A DNA stretch of 64,000 nt from NCBI GenBank assembly GCA_038363925.1, contig JAQQWL010000007.1, positions 372,001 through 436,000 on the forward strand. Direction: 5' to 3'. The number at the start of each line of letters is the position of its first letter. Position 1 is the stretch's first letter. The DNA comes from Apiospora phragmitis (taxonomy: Eukaryota > Ascomycota > Sordariomycetes > Amphisphaeriales > Apiosporaceae). The notes beneath the pieces were generated by a model. It saw only the letters and a program-made list of their open reading frames with translations, made no database searches and was not told the origin of the DNA. The position numbers were made by a program, and so were the translations under genes. This document shows, in pieces, positions 11,710-24,204 of this stretch.

Positions 11710-12768
11710 TGGGGGTATATGCGCGCGCACTTGAATGTTTCGAAGGAGGGAAAGAGGGGCAATCAGGAATCCGATGAGGCTGGGATGGTATAATATCTCG
11801 GTAGCACTTGTACGTGGTAGCTTGGAATTTGAATGGCTATGGCACTGCTAGGTGAATAGGTTGGTTCTCCCTTCAGGATATCTATGCAGGGCGTTCAGGC
11901 AGGCAGGATCCTAATACCCTGTGAAAATATGCCACGCTACAGGGGGCTGAATGCGCAGTCTTAGGTACCGCAAGCACCTTTTGATTGGCTGAAGTGAATC
12001 ACGTTATGCTGCGGTCATCAACCTTCCATTTTTCCATTATGCAGTGATGTTCCATATTACATTATACGGATTATACAGTTTATGGGCCAGATAGTAATTT
12101 GCTTGGTGACGCCAGTATAGCCTCGAGGCACCGTCCGTATATCCTTCTCCTCCAAAGATGCTCTTCTCTACGCATGATCTAATTCTTGCTCGAGAATGAA
12201 ATCTTGTTTTGGGTCTCTTTCCTTCTATTCTGTTACTTTGACCCTTGGCAACACTGGATGAGGTTGTTAGACCGGGGTAAAGAACAGAACCCCGAACTTT
12301 TCGATCAGGCGTAATTACTGCTTGGGTCATCACAGATAAAAGCCTCTCATGATGACTCCTAATGGCCGGCGACTCCGGAGCAGAATTAAATGTTCACCCT
12401 GTGTCAGGCCGCATAAAGATCGTTCCGGGCCAGTGTGAGACGAGTAAGGGACTGCAAAGCCCGTGTAAGGGGTCCGCCCACCATCCCTAGTTAGTTCTCG
12501 TCAGCTCCTAAAACCACACCGCCTTGATGGAGCAAGGCATGAATTGTGTATGTCAGCCTTTTAGGGACCTTGCATTACTCTACTTGGAATCGGTTATCCT
12601 GGTGGTCACGAGCCATGGTCACGAAGCCCGATGAGTTTGATTCAATCTGGATAAACATTACAGAATTATTACATTACCACTGCTGGAGGTAACCCAGCAG
12701 ATGGCTAACTACCATAACTAAGTACACTTGCCCCAAACCCGACTCCTGCCCGTCACGATACATTACAA
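11710..12768. other. Gene-free stretch between membrane protein and tyrosinase
   Basis: One 98-codon open frame on minus (12037-12333) has no recognisable content. No repeat or RNA gene seen. Confidence 0.4.
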
Positions 12769-14263
12769 GTAGATGTAACAGAACTCGCCGCCGTTGCCGC
12801 CGAGCGTGTTAAGCAGAGAGCTAAGCTCGACGTCGCCGTTGAGCATGCCGAGGCTGACGGTGTCCTTGAGAGATCCGGCGCGGCCGGTCTTGAGGTCGTT
12901 ACCGGCGACAGCGGTCAAGCGGCTCTGCAGGTCCTGGACCTGCCACAGCCACCAGACGCGGTCGATCATGGCGTGGTGCAGGTAAAATGCCGGGTCACCG
13001 GGGGAGGCGTTGATGTCACCGCCCGGGTCGCCGCCCATGGTGAAGTGGCCGCCGACGTGCACGCCGGGGATGCCCTGCATGGTGTTCTGGAAGGCCGAGA
13101 CGGAGGAGCTGCGCGTGATGAGGGAGTAGGTCTTGTCCGCGGTGCAGTCCTGGGCCGCGTCGCGGTTGACGGCGCGCTTCAGGCAGCGCGGGTTGTAGCG
13201 GGTCGAGGTGCCGGGGCCCAGGTTGACCTGGTAGTCGGCGAAGGGGCCCTCGGTGTTGCAGCCGGACGCGCTGCCCATGCTGGTGGCGTTGCCGTTAAAG
13301 AGAGGGCTGTGGACCGGGTCCGACGCGTAGCGGTCCCAGTTCCAGTACGGGTGGGCGCCCGCATAGCCGCACTCCTCCTTCAGGGCCTTCTCGTAGGTGA
13401 AGAGGTAGTAGCGGTGCCAGGCCAGGAAGTTGGCCGAGTTGTGGATGTAGGGGGTCATGGCCATGTGGACGGCCATGAAGTCGTCGAAGCGCGAGCGAGC
13501 GCCGGGCACCTCCTTGGCGTCCGACTTGGAGGGGAGGGTCTGCAGGCAGCGGATCGCGGTCGTGTAGGCGATGCGCTCGTCGGCCGAGAGGTCGCTCCAC
13601 TCGCGGCGGATGGAGGCCGTCTCGAGGGTGCAGGAGCCGGCCAGGTTGCTCGCGGCGTAGGTCTCGAGCTTGCTGAGGCTCGAGTCCCGCAGCTTGTCGA
13701 CAACGTCGGCAGGGTAGGCTCGGGGGTAGTTGGTGGCGGCGGGCGCCTTGGTCTTGGTCGTGCTCGTGGAGGTCGAAGGGACCACAACGATGGACGACGA
13801 GGAAGAAGGAGTGCTGGTGACGATGTTGGTCGTGGCGGAGCTGGAAACGGCCACGGAGGTCACAGCGGTGGTGCTGGCAGAGGATAGTGCCTCGACCGTA
13901 GTCTGGGAGCTGAGGGCGGTCGTGGAAGCGGCAGCAGCAGAAGAAGACGCGGTCTCGATGCCAGCCTTGGCGGTGGTCGTCGAGTAGGCGGCGGTCGACT
14001 CCACGGCGGTAGAGCTAGCAGAAGCAGAGTTTACCGCGGTAGAGGTGGCCGCAGAGCTCTGGGCGGAAGACGAAGCAGCAGAGTTCACGGCGGTGGAGGT
14101 AGCCACAGAGCTCTGGGAGGAAGACGAAGCAGCAGATGCAACAGCAGTCCCGTTGGTGACAGCAGGGTGCGAAGCAGAGCTTGCGGAAGGGGTAGACCTT
14201 GACGCAGCGCGCATCGGCACCGGCCAGGAGCAGAGCCCCAAGGACGGGGATAGACACACGCAT
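12763..14263 (-). CDS. Tyrosinase / catechol oxidase with Ser/Thr-rich N-terminal region
   Basis: One intronless frame of almost 500 codons ends at 12763. The tyrosinase domain has CuA ligands in HMAMTPYIHNSANFLAWHRY and CuB ligands in HVGGHFTMGG and AFYLHHAMIDRVWWLWQ; six His ligands are present. This fits the short fungal tyrosinase/catechol oxidase group: type-3 copper, oxidises phenols to quinones, secreted. It is preceded by about 150 Ser/Thr/Ala residues, a mucin-like segment likely O-glycosylated. The natural start is ATG 14263-14261, which gives an excellent signal peptide (MRVSIPVLGALLLAGADA), but in a different frame: one extra base near 14205-14216 separates it from the Ser/Thr frame, which has no ATG of its own upstream of about 14212. 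Either a sequence error or a mutation that strips secretion. Confidence 0.8.
14024..14131 (-). repeat. Two tandem 54-bp units in the tyrosinase Ser/Thr region
   Basis: Units begin at 14024 and 14078, each starting GCAGAGTT and ending in GAAGACGAAGCA on the plus strand, with a few substitutions. They encode repeated 18-residue Ser/Ala/Thr blocks (ATSTAVNSA). Partial diverged copies flank them. Confidence 0.75.
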
Positions 14264-16363
14264 CGTGGAGGAAGGGATAAGATAGAGTGAACGATTCACA
14301 CACACTGAACAAGAAAAGAGCAACGAGAGACTGGTTGGCTAGAACGACCTCGGGGAGGTGTCTAAACTAACGACGGTGAACAACGAATGACTGGTGTAAG
14401 TGAACGAAAGACTAGAGGTGTAAAAACCCCCCTCCACACGAAAGCTGAAGTGAGTGAATGAGGCTCAACTTCTGACGGCGATAAAGACCAAAAATCTTCC
14501 GGTAGTGGTACGGATCGCCCAACCTTACCTTATATATGTTTCCCCAAGACCCTTCCTTAACCGCCATCCGGGCCTTTGCATTATCAAAGCCGTCCTCCAC
14601 AGACACCACATCCATTCTAGCTGTGGAGGATGGCTTTGGTGGAAGGGTAAAGGATATCCCAGTCAGTTTATCGTAAGGGTTCCACTTCAGCTGGCGCCTC
14701 AACGGTGGCCATCCCTGAACTTCTCCGAGACCCTTGTCGCCTCCCTCGTTGGCGCTAAATCTAGCCAAATCGGCAAGCAAATCGTGGGATTCTTCTGCAG
14801 CCAGCGCATGCATATGTGCCAACTGTCTAGACACATTTAGAATACATATATAAATAAAGCGTCATACGGGATTGGGAGATTGTTTCATCTTCAGTCCCTC
14901 TCCGTCTGACTGGAAGCGACAGGCAGAAGCATCCTTCTTCGTAAGAGGTCGCATCGCGAGGTACCAGTTGCGGCATAGGTACTCCGGATGGAGCTTAAAA
15001 GAAAGTGAGCCAGATCAAAGCGGAGACGAAATCGGACCATTTGGGATTGATTTCGGTTCTAGCACGTCAACTTCGCCAAGCAGCGACTCCAAAGGGTAGG
15101 TCAACCGTCGCTGCAGGGGGCCTTATTTCACCGTCTAAGGTCCATTAGTGTCAGGTCCGCATACCACATTGGTTAATGTGATTGAATGTGGCCAGCTCCG
15201 GGGTAACATCGTGCCCTCTCGAGGAGGTTCGAGCGTTTCAACACGTGCAGAGAGCTTCCCAAAAGAAACAAGACGGGCCAGTAAGATGTCGGGAATCGGC
15301 AATCGTGATAACACAAGTGAAAACAAACCCAGTGAAGAGTTGGGTTGGGTTGCCATTGCGCATCGAGTTCGGCCGAGTCGACGTAGCAGCGGCAGCTGTC
15401 TCCAGATGCTTCCAAAGGATTGGAGACGATCAGGATGACGACTGAAAGCACCTTGAGTAATGATGTCCACTCAACGCTGTCCACCACATAGAAAGTCATC
15501 TATTGGGCTTGCAAGCCGAAGTGCCGGCAATAGATAAATAGATGGGGGCAGCCGCCGGCTGGTAAGTGAGCCGGAAATAACAGGCGCTAGGATCTTTTCT
15601 CTCCAGTCGAGTCAGCCACCAAAAATGCATCTTACTGCTTGTCTCCTGATAAGGGGTCCATTAGCTTATTCCGGTTTATGATCTCTACAAACCTCGTATT
15701 TCCGTTATGGGTAGTAGTATAGCTGCTAATATAGGTAACAGAATGTCATGCTATCTTGCGTAATTAGCAGGTAAATGTCCAAGGCATTGGATTGTTACGA
15801 TTCAAGCATCGTTCCGTTCCGTTGTAATTGCCGACCAACCAACGCAAAGCGCCTGCCTACGGAACGTCAACTGCCTCTTCATCTTCATAGACATTTGTCT
15901 ATGGGATAAGATGGGGCTCGCCGTCGTTGCTTTCCATTCCCGTGTAGTGATGATGAAGGGGAAAGGGGTGGTTAAGATGTTAATTAACGGACGTGCTATT
16001 AGTGGGGATCTTTGTTCCCTTCCCACCTGAGTTAGTGGGCACTGGGCAGATAGGCCTGTGAGCTTTTTCCCCCTTCAGCCAAGCCACGTGCATCAGTGGG
16101 TTTCTATCTTCTGGTTAAGCCTGGGCCTGGACCCCTCTAAAAAATGGCTGAATGAGGCTTACAAGCTCGCGCCACAAATCGCGGGGCTTCCAAATAATTC
16201 CAAGTTTGACATCCCACTTCGCCAATATCGTCATCGCAAATTCCATCAATCGGCCGCATCAGGCAACACTGTCGCAAACAAATCCCTGGGCTCAACCTGA
16301 GGAAACCACTCGTGATTTCGAGTCAGAAATTCACACACCATACTCAACAACATATACACCAAC
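14264..16363. other. Gene-poor 2.1-kb stretch
   Basis: Includes the tyrosinase promoter and two minus open frames: 14412-14834 (140 codons) and 15173-15499 (108 codons, hydrophobic N-terminus). They might be scraps of a decayed gene, but no domain is recognisable, so I do not call one. Confidence 0.35.
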
Positions 16364-16925
16364 ATGGATCAACTTCTGAGCGGATCCGCGCCCCAGAGGG
16401 TGCCGGGCAACTTCGATGCCTCCGAGGCCCAAAACCTCGAGGATGTAAGTACTTGGACAGCCGTTCCCGACTCCCAAGCATTGGCAACTGACCAGGGATG
16501 GTGCGCCGTCGCAGATGGAGAAGCAGTTCGCCGTCAAGGTGGTGCAGCACATGGGTACCTACTGGTCGATCCTGGAGAAGATCAAGGGGTCGCAGCTGCG
16601 GCTGACCAAGATGGACAACGAGATCTACGAGCACCTGCTGAAGGACTTCCCCGAGTTTGACCCGGCCGAGCCCATCGACGAGGACAAGATGAAGAGCAAG
16701 GAGGGCAAGGAGCGCTGGCGCAACTTCATGATGGCCTACGAGAAGAAGATCGAGGACTACAACTTCGGCACCATGGTCCGCGCCGACCCCAAGACCGACT
16801 ACACCCAGGAGGGCAGCATCTTTATGCCCCGCATGCAGTTCTACGCCGTCGAGATTGCGCGGAACAAGAAGGGCCTGAACGACTGGATCTACGAGGAGGC
16901 ACAGAAGAAGGGATCTTCGTCATAA
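16364..16925 (+). CDS. PBDC1 family protein (DUF757; yeast YPL225W-like)
   Basis: Two exons, 16364-16444 and 16515-16925, with a clean intron (GTAAGT...GCAG). The protein of 163 residues has the family's conserved stretches: FAVKVVQHMGTYWSIL, LRLTKMDNEIYEHLLKDFPE, KEGKERWRNFMMAYEKK, EDYNFGTMVRADPKTDYT and FYAVEIARNKKGLND. Length fits the family. PBDC1/YPL225W is a small conserved cytosolic protein; the yeast homologue has been linked to translation elongation factor folding. No frame problem here, unlike the flanking accessory genes. Confidence 0.87.
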
Positions 16926-17534
16926 GGCGCAGGAAGAGGTAGTGGTGGTGATGTGATGTGGTAACCATGAAAAAATGGTAACGGTGATATTCGACAAGAT
17001 CTGATATCCGCGCATCTGGTTTGCGCAACAATTTACAGCAATTCGTCCAGGGCAATTTGGAATGAACTCGGGACCTTGGGGCCTTTTGATCGGCGCACGC
17101 CCCAAAAACAGGCGGAAATGTCGACTGCTATGTTTTTGGCAATTGTTCCATCTGAGTGCTTTTGGTTGTTGCCTGTAGCCTCCTCTTCTGATCTGGGTGT
17201 CTTCGATGCTTGAAGTTTGGGCTCTTGTTTGGTTCCATTTGTTTACATCAAAGTGCATGTACCTATCTTCCCGGCAGCCCACCTCTGTTCACGATCAATC
17301 AAGTTAATCCAAAGCCCAAGTCGGCTGCCACTCCCGAAAACATCCAAACGATTAATCTTATTGATTTAGCGAACTTCCCCCGTTCATCTAACCGTTTCTT
17401 GACTTCCAGCATCTAGGTATTTTATTGGGTGGCCTACTTACAATTACATAACCTTGAAAGCTTTCAGAAACTGGCCCGACACGCAAGAAAAATTGCAACC
17501 GCAGCACACTGTTCAATGTGCCGACGTTCTCAGC
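16926..17534. other. Intergenic, PBDC1 3' region and ABC transporter promoter
   Basis: No gene or RNA recognised. Upstream Met codons of the ABC frame are absent before 17535. Confidence 0.4.
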
Positions 17535-20500
17535 ATGCCTGAGTTACATCAGGAAAGCAAGACGAGCAGGTCACCACAGGCCCTCGTCGGGACGACTCGA
17601 AAGACAAGTTCAATGGTGGCATCAATAAAGTACCTGTTCACCTTCACAGACCGGAAAGGCTACGCCGCCTTGGCCGCGGGCCTGGGCGCATCGCTAGTTG
17701 TCGGCGTCCTCAAGACCTCACTGGCCGTCTTCCTGGGCGAGATATTCCCCATCATCGCAGATTTCGGAGACGGGAGGATCACCGGAGAGGCTGCGCTGTC
17801 CCGGGTGTCCAAGTGGTGCGTCATCCTCGCACTGGCAGGTGGCATCGCATGGATCGCCAACTTCGTTTTGCTTCTCGCCTGGGTCACGCATGGGGAACGC
17901 CAAGCCCGAAATTTGCGAGTCAGGTCGTTCGAGAGGCTGCTTGCCAAGGACGTGGCATGGTTTGATGGGTTGTCCGAAGGTATTCCCGCTCTTCTGTCGG
18001 GCTTGTATTCGTGAGTCTGTCCGTCCATTGCGTCTTCTCTCTTTGCGGCACATTGTAGCTAACCACTCCACTCGATTGCTTTGTCTAGGCAGATTCGCGA
18101 GCTTCAAGCAGCTTCATCCGTGGCGCTTGGAAATCTCACAGTCGATATCATCGCCTCTGTCGCAAGCCTTGGCGTTGCCCTGTACTTTTCCTGGAAACTG
18201 ACTTTGGTACTTCTCTCTACCGTCCCCATCGCAGCCTTCGTCCTCGGTCTCCTCAGCCGAAAGATTGAACCAGCGATCCGCGCCCAACATTCGGCCCTGG
18301 CCTCGGCTTCGAGTTATGTTACATCGACCCTCGCCTCGATAGATGTTGTCAAGGTCTTCAACGGTCTGCATCATGAGACGTGGCAGTATTCGAGCGTTAT
18401 GGAGCGCACCAAGGCTGTCTACCTCACGCAATCCAGAGCGAATACATGCCAAATGGGGTTCGTCAAGTTCTGGCTGGAGCTGCTGTTCGTCGTGGGCTTC
18501 TTTTATGGCACCGTTCTCGTCCAAGATGGAGTCAGCGTCGGTAGCGTGGTGGCTACGTTCTATGCGACGTTCGGGGCTCTTCAAGCAATCGAGTCCTGCA
18601 TCCCCATGTACCTGATTCTGGTGAAGGGCATACTGGCGGGTCAGTCGCTGCACGCGTTTCCGGGGGACGACGAGGAAGGCTTCAAGCCGCGCAGAATGAT
18701 TGGTGATCGCGAGTGCCCTTGCATTGAATTTAAAGATGTATGTGCCAAGAAAGCTTATCTCGTGGGAAAAGATCCCCAGCTAACTCAGCATAGGTCACCT
18801 TCGCTTACCCTTCAAATACGTCCAATCCCGTTCTTCGCAATGTATCGCTCTCGTTCGGTCGGCGCCCGGTTACATTTGTCGTCGGGCGCAGTGGTTCTGG
18901 AAAGAGCACCCTGGGAAACCTCATGGTGAACTTCTACAGCCCCCTGAGTGGTAGAATCCTGATGAATGGATGTGATATGCGGAGATGGCTGTCGGATTCT
19001 ATCCGAAGATATGTCACATTGGTACAGCAATCTACCGTTCTCTTCGACCAGACATTGCGCACCAATATCGAGTGGGCTACGAAGAGTGAATCCAACGAAC
19101 TACACGTCAGACCGCACGAGCTAAGTGAAGCCTGCAAGACAGCGTTGATACAGTCTTTACTCACCAAGCTACCCCTGGGCCTCGAAACTCGAGTTGGACC
19201 CGAAGGCCATTCTCTGAGTGGGGGTGAGAGGCAGCGAGTCGCGGTAGCGAGGGCGAGAGTGCGTGACCCGCTCAACCTCATCCTGGATGAGATCACCAGT
19301 AATCTTGATCCGCCCACCAAGATTCTGATCATGGAGAACATTAGACAATGGCGACACGATAAGGCGACCATGATCATTACCCATGACCTGAGCTTAATCA
19401 AAGACGACGATTATGTCTATGTCCTCGAAGAAGGCCGCGTGGTTCAGAAGGGAACGCGGAAGGACGTCGAAGTAGAGGGCGGTCTGTTCACCCAACTTTT
19501 GAACTCGGCCGACGAAGACGGCTGCATAAAAGGCGACACGAACCATGCCGGAGAGCAGGACAATTCTGACTCTAGTGGAGGGAGGCATGTATCTGCCAGC
19601 AGTCAAGCAAGTTCACTGTCAGCCAGGAGCATTCTGAGTCAGATCATCAGTCCGCCCATCTCCTCCTTATTCTGGCCGATCGGGGGACTGCAGAGCAACG
19701 TATTCTCGCCATCAAGTGTGAGCCATGCACTGAAGTCGCCCCTGTACTCATCAGGGCTTCTGCGATACCCAGAGATGCGGGATCGAGCCACCTCCGTCAC
19801 CCGGGATGCCGCACCCACAGTACCATCAAACAAAACGGATACGCGCCTCAATGAAGGAAGGCCTATGGCGACACAGCAGCAAAAACAACCTACTAAATCG
19901 AGTTCTTGTGATGTTCATGAAGAGAAACAGAATGACACCTGGTATTCAGGCGCCAGACTGGCCGGCCCCTCGACTCCAGCTGAGACCAGTGTGATCGCCG
20001 GTGACGATACATTGGACCCCAGTCTCTCTGAGCAGTCAAATAACGCCGGAAACATGCAACTGCCACTTTGGTCTATCTACCAGACAGTCTGGCCTCATCT
20101 ACGCCTGAGGTATCGACTGCTTCTCATTATGGGGGTCTTGTGTGCTCTGTTCATAGCAGCTTCGGTCCCCGCTTTCTCGGTCATCTTCGCGCACTTGCTG
20201 GTAGTGCTGTACTCGCCTGAGCAGCGGGGCTCTGACGGGATACAATGGACGCTGCTTCTTCTCATGGTCGCCCTGGTCGGTGGGCTGGCAACCTTCCTGG
20301 CCTACCACCTCTGCGATTGTGCTGCGCAGGCCTGGATCGACTCCTTACGCAGCAAGGCCCTATCGCGCATCCTCGTGCAGCCGCGCGCGTGGTATGCCAG
20401 GCCTCAGAACTCGCCTCATCGCGTCGCTGCGTGTATGGAGCGTGGCGCGGAAGAGATGCGCAGCTTAGTCGGCCGCTTCGTGCCAATGATGCTCGTGGTC

Positions 20501-22178
20501 GCATGCGTGATCACCGGCAGCGTCGTGTGGGCCATCGTCATCTCCTGGAAGCTCGCCCTCGTAACCCTCGCGGCCGCACCCGTTCTGATGGCGGCTACCA
20601 AGGGGTTCGCGCTGGTTTCGTGCAAGTGCGATATGCGCTGCAACGACGCGGCGCTCCGGACGCATGGAATCCTGACGGAGGCCGTCACGAAGATCAAGAC
20701 CGTGAAGGCGCTTACTATGGAGCGGTTCTTGGATAAGGAGTTCAAGCAATCGGCCTCGAGGACCCTGACGCTCGGGGTTCGCAAGGCCGTGGTCATGGCT
20801 GTGCTTTTCGCCTGCTGGCAGAGCGTCCTCTGGTTCACGATGGCGCTCATCTTCTACTACGCCACCGTGCTGCTGGCGGTCAACCGCGAAATCACCGTCG
20901 GCGCGGCGCTCCAGGTCGTCAATTTGCTGGTGATGGGTCTGAGCACCGCCAGTCACATTCTCAACTCCGTGCCCGCCATTACCGCGGCGCAAGCCACGGC
21001 GTCGCAGTTGCTGCACTACGCCAACTTGCCCCTTCATCCCGACGAAGGTCGCAGCCAGGGAGAGAAGACGGTCATATCGGGGAAGAGGAGTTCGTCGGTC
21101 GGGAACAAGCACATCACCTCGCCCTTCCCGATCCGAATGGACGGGCTCTCCTTCACCTACCCCCCCGGACTCGCTGACAGCAGCAGAACTCATTCTCCTA
21201 ACCTTCCCATCTTGACGAACGTCAACCTGGAGATACGGCCCCACACCATCACGGCCCTCGTGGGGCCCCTCGGGCTGCGGCAAGACGACCCTCGCCCACC
21301 TGCTCCTCTGCCTCTACGAGCCCGATGCTATTCACCCGGCCCGCAACGTCCGCCCCAACAGGTACCGGCACCCGCTCTCCTTCGCAGGCCTGCCCCCAGG
21401 ATGATCAACCTCGAGGCCCTGCGGCGCGAGCAGCTGTTCTCCCTACGTCCCGCAGGGGCCCGCTCTGTTCCCGGGCATCACGCTGCGCGACAACATCCTC
21501 TACGGCGTTCCCGAGGCTTCGCCCCTCCGCTACAACTTGGCTGTTTTGCATCGTGCTGCTGCCGAGGCTGGCATCCACGATTTCATCATCAGTCTGCCGC
21601 ACGGCTACGACACGCGCATCGCAGGGGCGGGCGACGGCAATGGTGATGGCGATGGCGGCGGTGGGATTGAGCTCAGTGGCGGCCAGACCCAGCGCGTCTG
21701 CTTGGCGCGCGCCCTGATCCGGAGGCCGGCGCTGCTCGTCCTTGACGAGCCGACTAGCGCGCTCGATGGCCCGGCTGCGGCCGAGGTGCGCCGTAGTCTG
21801 GTGCGGTTCGCCAAGAGTAACCATAGTTCGACGATGATAACACGAGCCAGGTGCGCGCCCGGTCTTCTTCTTGAGCCTGGCGGCGGCGTCGGCGACAACA
21901 GCCTGGTTGATGAATATGGGACGCCCCCGCTACTTCCACCAGATTCGACGGCGGGAGGAGCAAAGAGAGAAACCGCTTTGGTCGTCATCACGCATTGTCG
22001 GAGGATGATGCGGATCGCGGACCAGATCTGCGTCCTCAGTAACGAGGGTCGGATCGTCGAGCGGGGCACGTATGCGGAGCTGATCGACAGGGTTGGGGGG
22101 CGGTTCACCGACTTTGTGGGGGGTGGCGTGTGGAGGCGGAGTACCGCCGCTGATGGGTATGGGTTTGTGAGATCTTGA
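17535..22178 (+). CDS. Full-length ABC-B (MDR/Ste6-type) transporter, frame breaks in second NBD
   Basis: Exons 17535-18010, 18089-18737 and 18794 onward, with GT-AG introns 18011-18088 and 18738-18793. Order: TMD1, NBD1 (Walker [11 protein letters not shown]-loop LVQQ, signature [10 protein letters not shown], Walker B LNLILDE), a long low-complexity linker (about 19500-20050), TMD2, then NBD2 (signature [15 protein letters not shown], Walker [14 protein letters not shown]-loop VVITH) to TGA at 22178. This TMD-NBD-TMD-NBD layout is that of a plasma-membrane exporter of drugs or lipopeptides; the substrate is unknown. NBD2 is broken: an extra C in the run 21266-21269 inside Walker A, a shift back near 21395-21400 and another extra base near 21443-21446. 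Read with these, the Walker A (GPSGCGKTT) and Q-loop (YVPQ) are normal. As written, translation would leave the domain before its signature. Confidence 0.82.
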
Positions 22179-22796
22179 GTGACATATATGGATGGAGGAA
22201 AGGGGGAGGAGAGGCTTGTATGAGGGTTGTTGTGGCATTGGCTGTATTACTTGAGTTGTAAGATAACCTGAGTGATGAGGTCTGTGTGGGAAAGCTACGG
22301 ACGCTTGTAAGAAACTCGTTGTTTTGGAGGAAGCTGGGTTAGGGATTTACAGCGTTGCATCCTTTCTGAGACTTGGTCTTCTTTAGGGCAGGCTTCATTG
22401 TATTACTTGATTTCTATAATACCTGCTATCGATAGGTAGGGACGTTGCCATGTTATAGTTGATAATGGCACTTGGTAGAAGATATCTGCAAAACAAGCTT
22501 AAACATTGGGTCACAAGTTTTCCAACATGAATGTGTATAGCTAGAGATCAATAATCTTCGTATAGATGTCGGAGCTCGGGGCCACTTTATTGGACACTAA
22601 TGCTCTTTTTCCGGCGCCGATCTTATGGACCTGTCAAAAGACTGCGGGTACTTCCTCTCCGGGAAGGTGGCCGAGGAAGTAAGGCATGCGCGGATTCTAT
22701 GAGTCACAATCAGCCTCCTAATAAGCCCATGACATACAATTTACTCATACTCAAGACAAGTTTCTCCCTTTTCAACAAAAGAAGCTTGTCGTAAAG
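22179..22796. other. Intergenic
   Basis: 3' region of the ABC gene and promoter of the GNAT gene. Nothing recognised. Confidence 0.4.
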
Positions 22797-24098
22797 ATGC
22801 AAGAGATACACGTATACGCCGTCCAACCCAATGGCGATTTCGTGCTCGAGTCGCCGGCTCCGAGTGCCGGAGAGCGCAACAGCAGCAATAAGCCTTATAC
22901 TTCAGTGGACGTGATTTCGTTCCTGACCCGAAGGCTCCCCTATTCGCTGCCCGTCTTGCGCTTGCTGCAGTTGGGCCCAAGAAACCCGGGCACACTGGTC
23001 ATCACGACCCCGCTCCCGCTCCAAGGGCCGGTCGAGGGCAAGGGTGAGGAGGAGAAGGAGAGCCTAACAACGACCGTACGTCCCGAACATGTCTGGACCA
23101 TGCTCGTGGTCGACCGCGCCAACCACCCGGCCACCGAGATCTGGCCCTTCTCGTCGCTGGAGATGTACCACGGCGCCGCGCCGCACGAAACGGGGCCGCA
23201 AAATGCCGGTGTGCTCCCGGATAACCTAAAGGATCAACTTCCGTTGATGTTTTTCGAGGAGGTGCTCCGCACCGCCACCACGCAGCTCCTGGGCGTCATC
23301 TCGCATATCCCCGTCACCTGGCAGGACACGACGGGGGCCAAGTCGTCCGCGGTGCTCCTGGCCAATGTCCGCCACACCCCCGGCAGTCCCTACTGTCTGT
23401 TCGGTAACACGCACAGCACCGTCGCCGCACTCCTCGCCCGCGCCGAGTCCGATTCGGGCGGTGGTGGTCTCATCCACCAGCCCAGCGTTCCCTACGGCAA
23501 GTACGTGTTTCCTGTGCCCGCAAAACAACAAGAAGGAGCAGAAAAGAAGGACGAGCAGGATGTCGGTGGTATCCTGCTTCCAGAGGGCCTCGTCTGGAGC
23601 ACCATCGGCCCTGACGACTACGCGGACGTCATGGCCGTCAACAAAATCATACGCAGCCCGACGACTCTCGCGAAGCTCAAGAGCGCGGCGATCCGCGAAA
23701 CGGCACCGAGACCGGGCGGTGGTAAGCCGGGCAAGGCCGTGGCGTTTGCTTTTGCGGCCGGTGACGGCTCGGTCCGCACGCTGCACGTCGATCCGGCCTA
23801 CCGACGCCAGGGCCTGGCGAAGGCGGTCGTGGCGAAGCTGCTGGGGACGGGCTTGTTCGAACCACCCCGGAGCGGGCCGCTGGCGGCGAGACAGGAGGTT
23901 CTGGATGAGTTGGTATCAGGGAAGAAGGATGGTGATGATGATGTCGGAACTGCTTTGGCTTTTGCCGGGATCGAGCAGAGCAACACGGGCAGCATCAAGA
24001 CGTTTCAGGCGTTGGGTGGTAAGTGGCTGTGGGATGTTTACTGGATATACTTGGACCTGGACCGGGCCAGAGAGCTGGCGGGGCCCAAGTCCTCGTAG
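22797..24098 (+). CDS. GNAT-like N-acetyltransferase domain protein
   Basis: Single exon, 433 codons from ATG 22797 to TAG 24098, open throughout. The N-terminal half (residues 1 to about 250) is a mixed region with no named domain. The C-terminal half has a GNAT-like core: a strand around AFAFAAGDGSVRTLHVDP followed by AYRRQGLAKAVVAKLL (residues about 335-355), which matches the acetyl-CoA pyrophosphate loop pattern (R/Q-x-x-G-x-G/A), then SNTGSIKTFQALGGKW, like the last helix and strand. Likely acetyl-CoA dependent; the substrate cannot be told. Similar unnamed proteins occur in many Pezizomycotina. One of the few accessory-looking genes here without a frame break. Confidence 0.68.
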   Translation: MQEIHVYAVQPNGDFVLESPAPSAGERNSSNKPYTSVDVISFLTRRLPYSLPVLRLLQLGPRNPGTLVITTPLPLQGPVEGKGEEEKESLTTTVRPEHVWTMLVVDRANHPATEIWPFSSLEMYHGAAPHETGPQNAGVLPDNLKDQLPLMFFEEVLRTATTQLLGVISHIPVTWQDTTGAKSSAVLLANVRHTPGSPYCLFGNTHSTVAALLARAESDSGGGGLIHQPSVPYGKYVFPVPAKQQEGAEKKDEQDVGGILLPEGLVWSTIGPDDYADVMAVNKIIRSPTTLAKLKSAAIRETAPRPGGGKPGKAVAFAFAAGDGSVRTLHVDPAYRRQGLAKAVVAKLLGTGLFEPPRSGPLAARQEVLDELVSGKKDGDDDVGTALAFAGIEQSNTGSIKTFQALGGKWLWDVYWIYLDLDRARELAGPKSS

Positions 24099-24204
24099 CT
24101 CGACTCTGTAGAAATGACATGCAGGCGTGGGTTATACAGCACTAGTTAGAAGGAACGTTCTACAACCCCTATAGACTAGTTAGAAGCGTCACTTAATATC
24201 CGAA

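Noticed and set aside
12973..13887. 304-codon plus-strand frame across the tyrosinase
   Set aside because: Val/Gly/Ala-rich antisense shadow of a GC-rich gene; the minus frame has all copper ligands.
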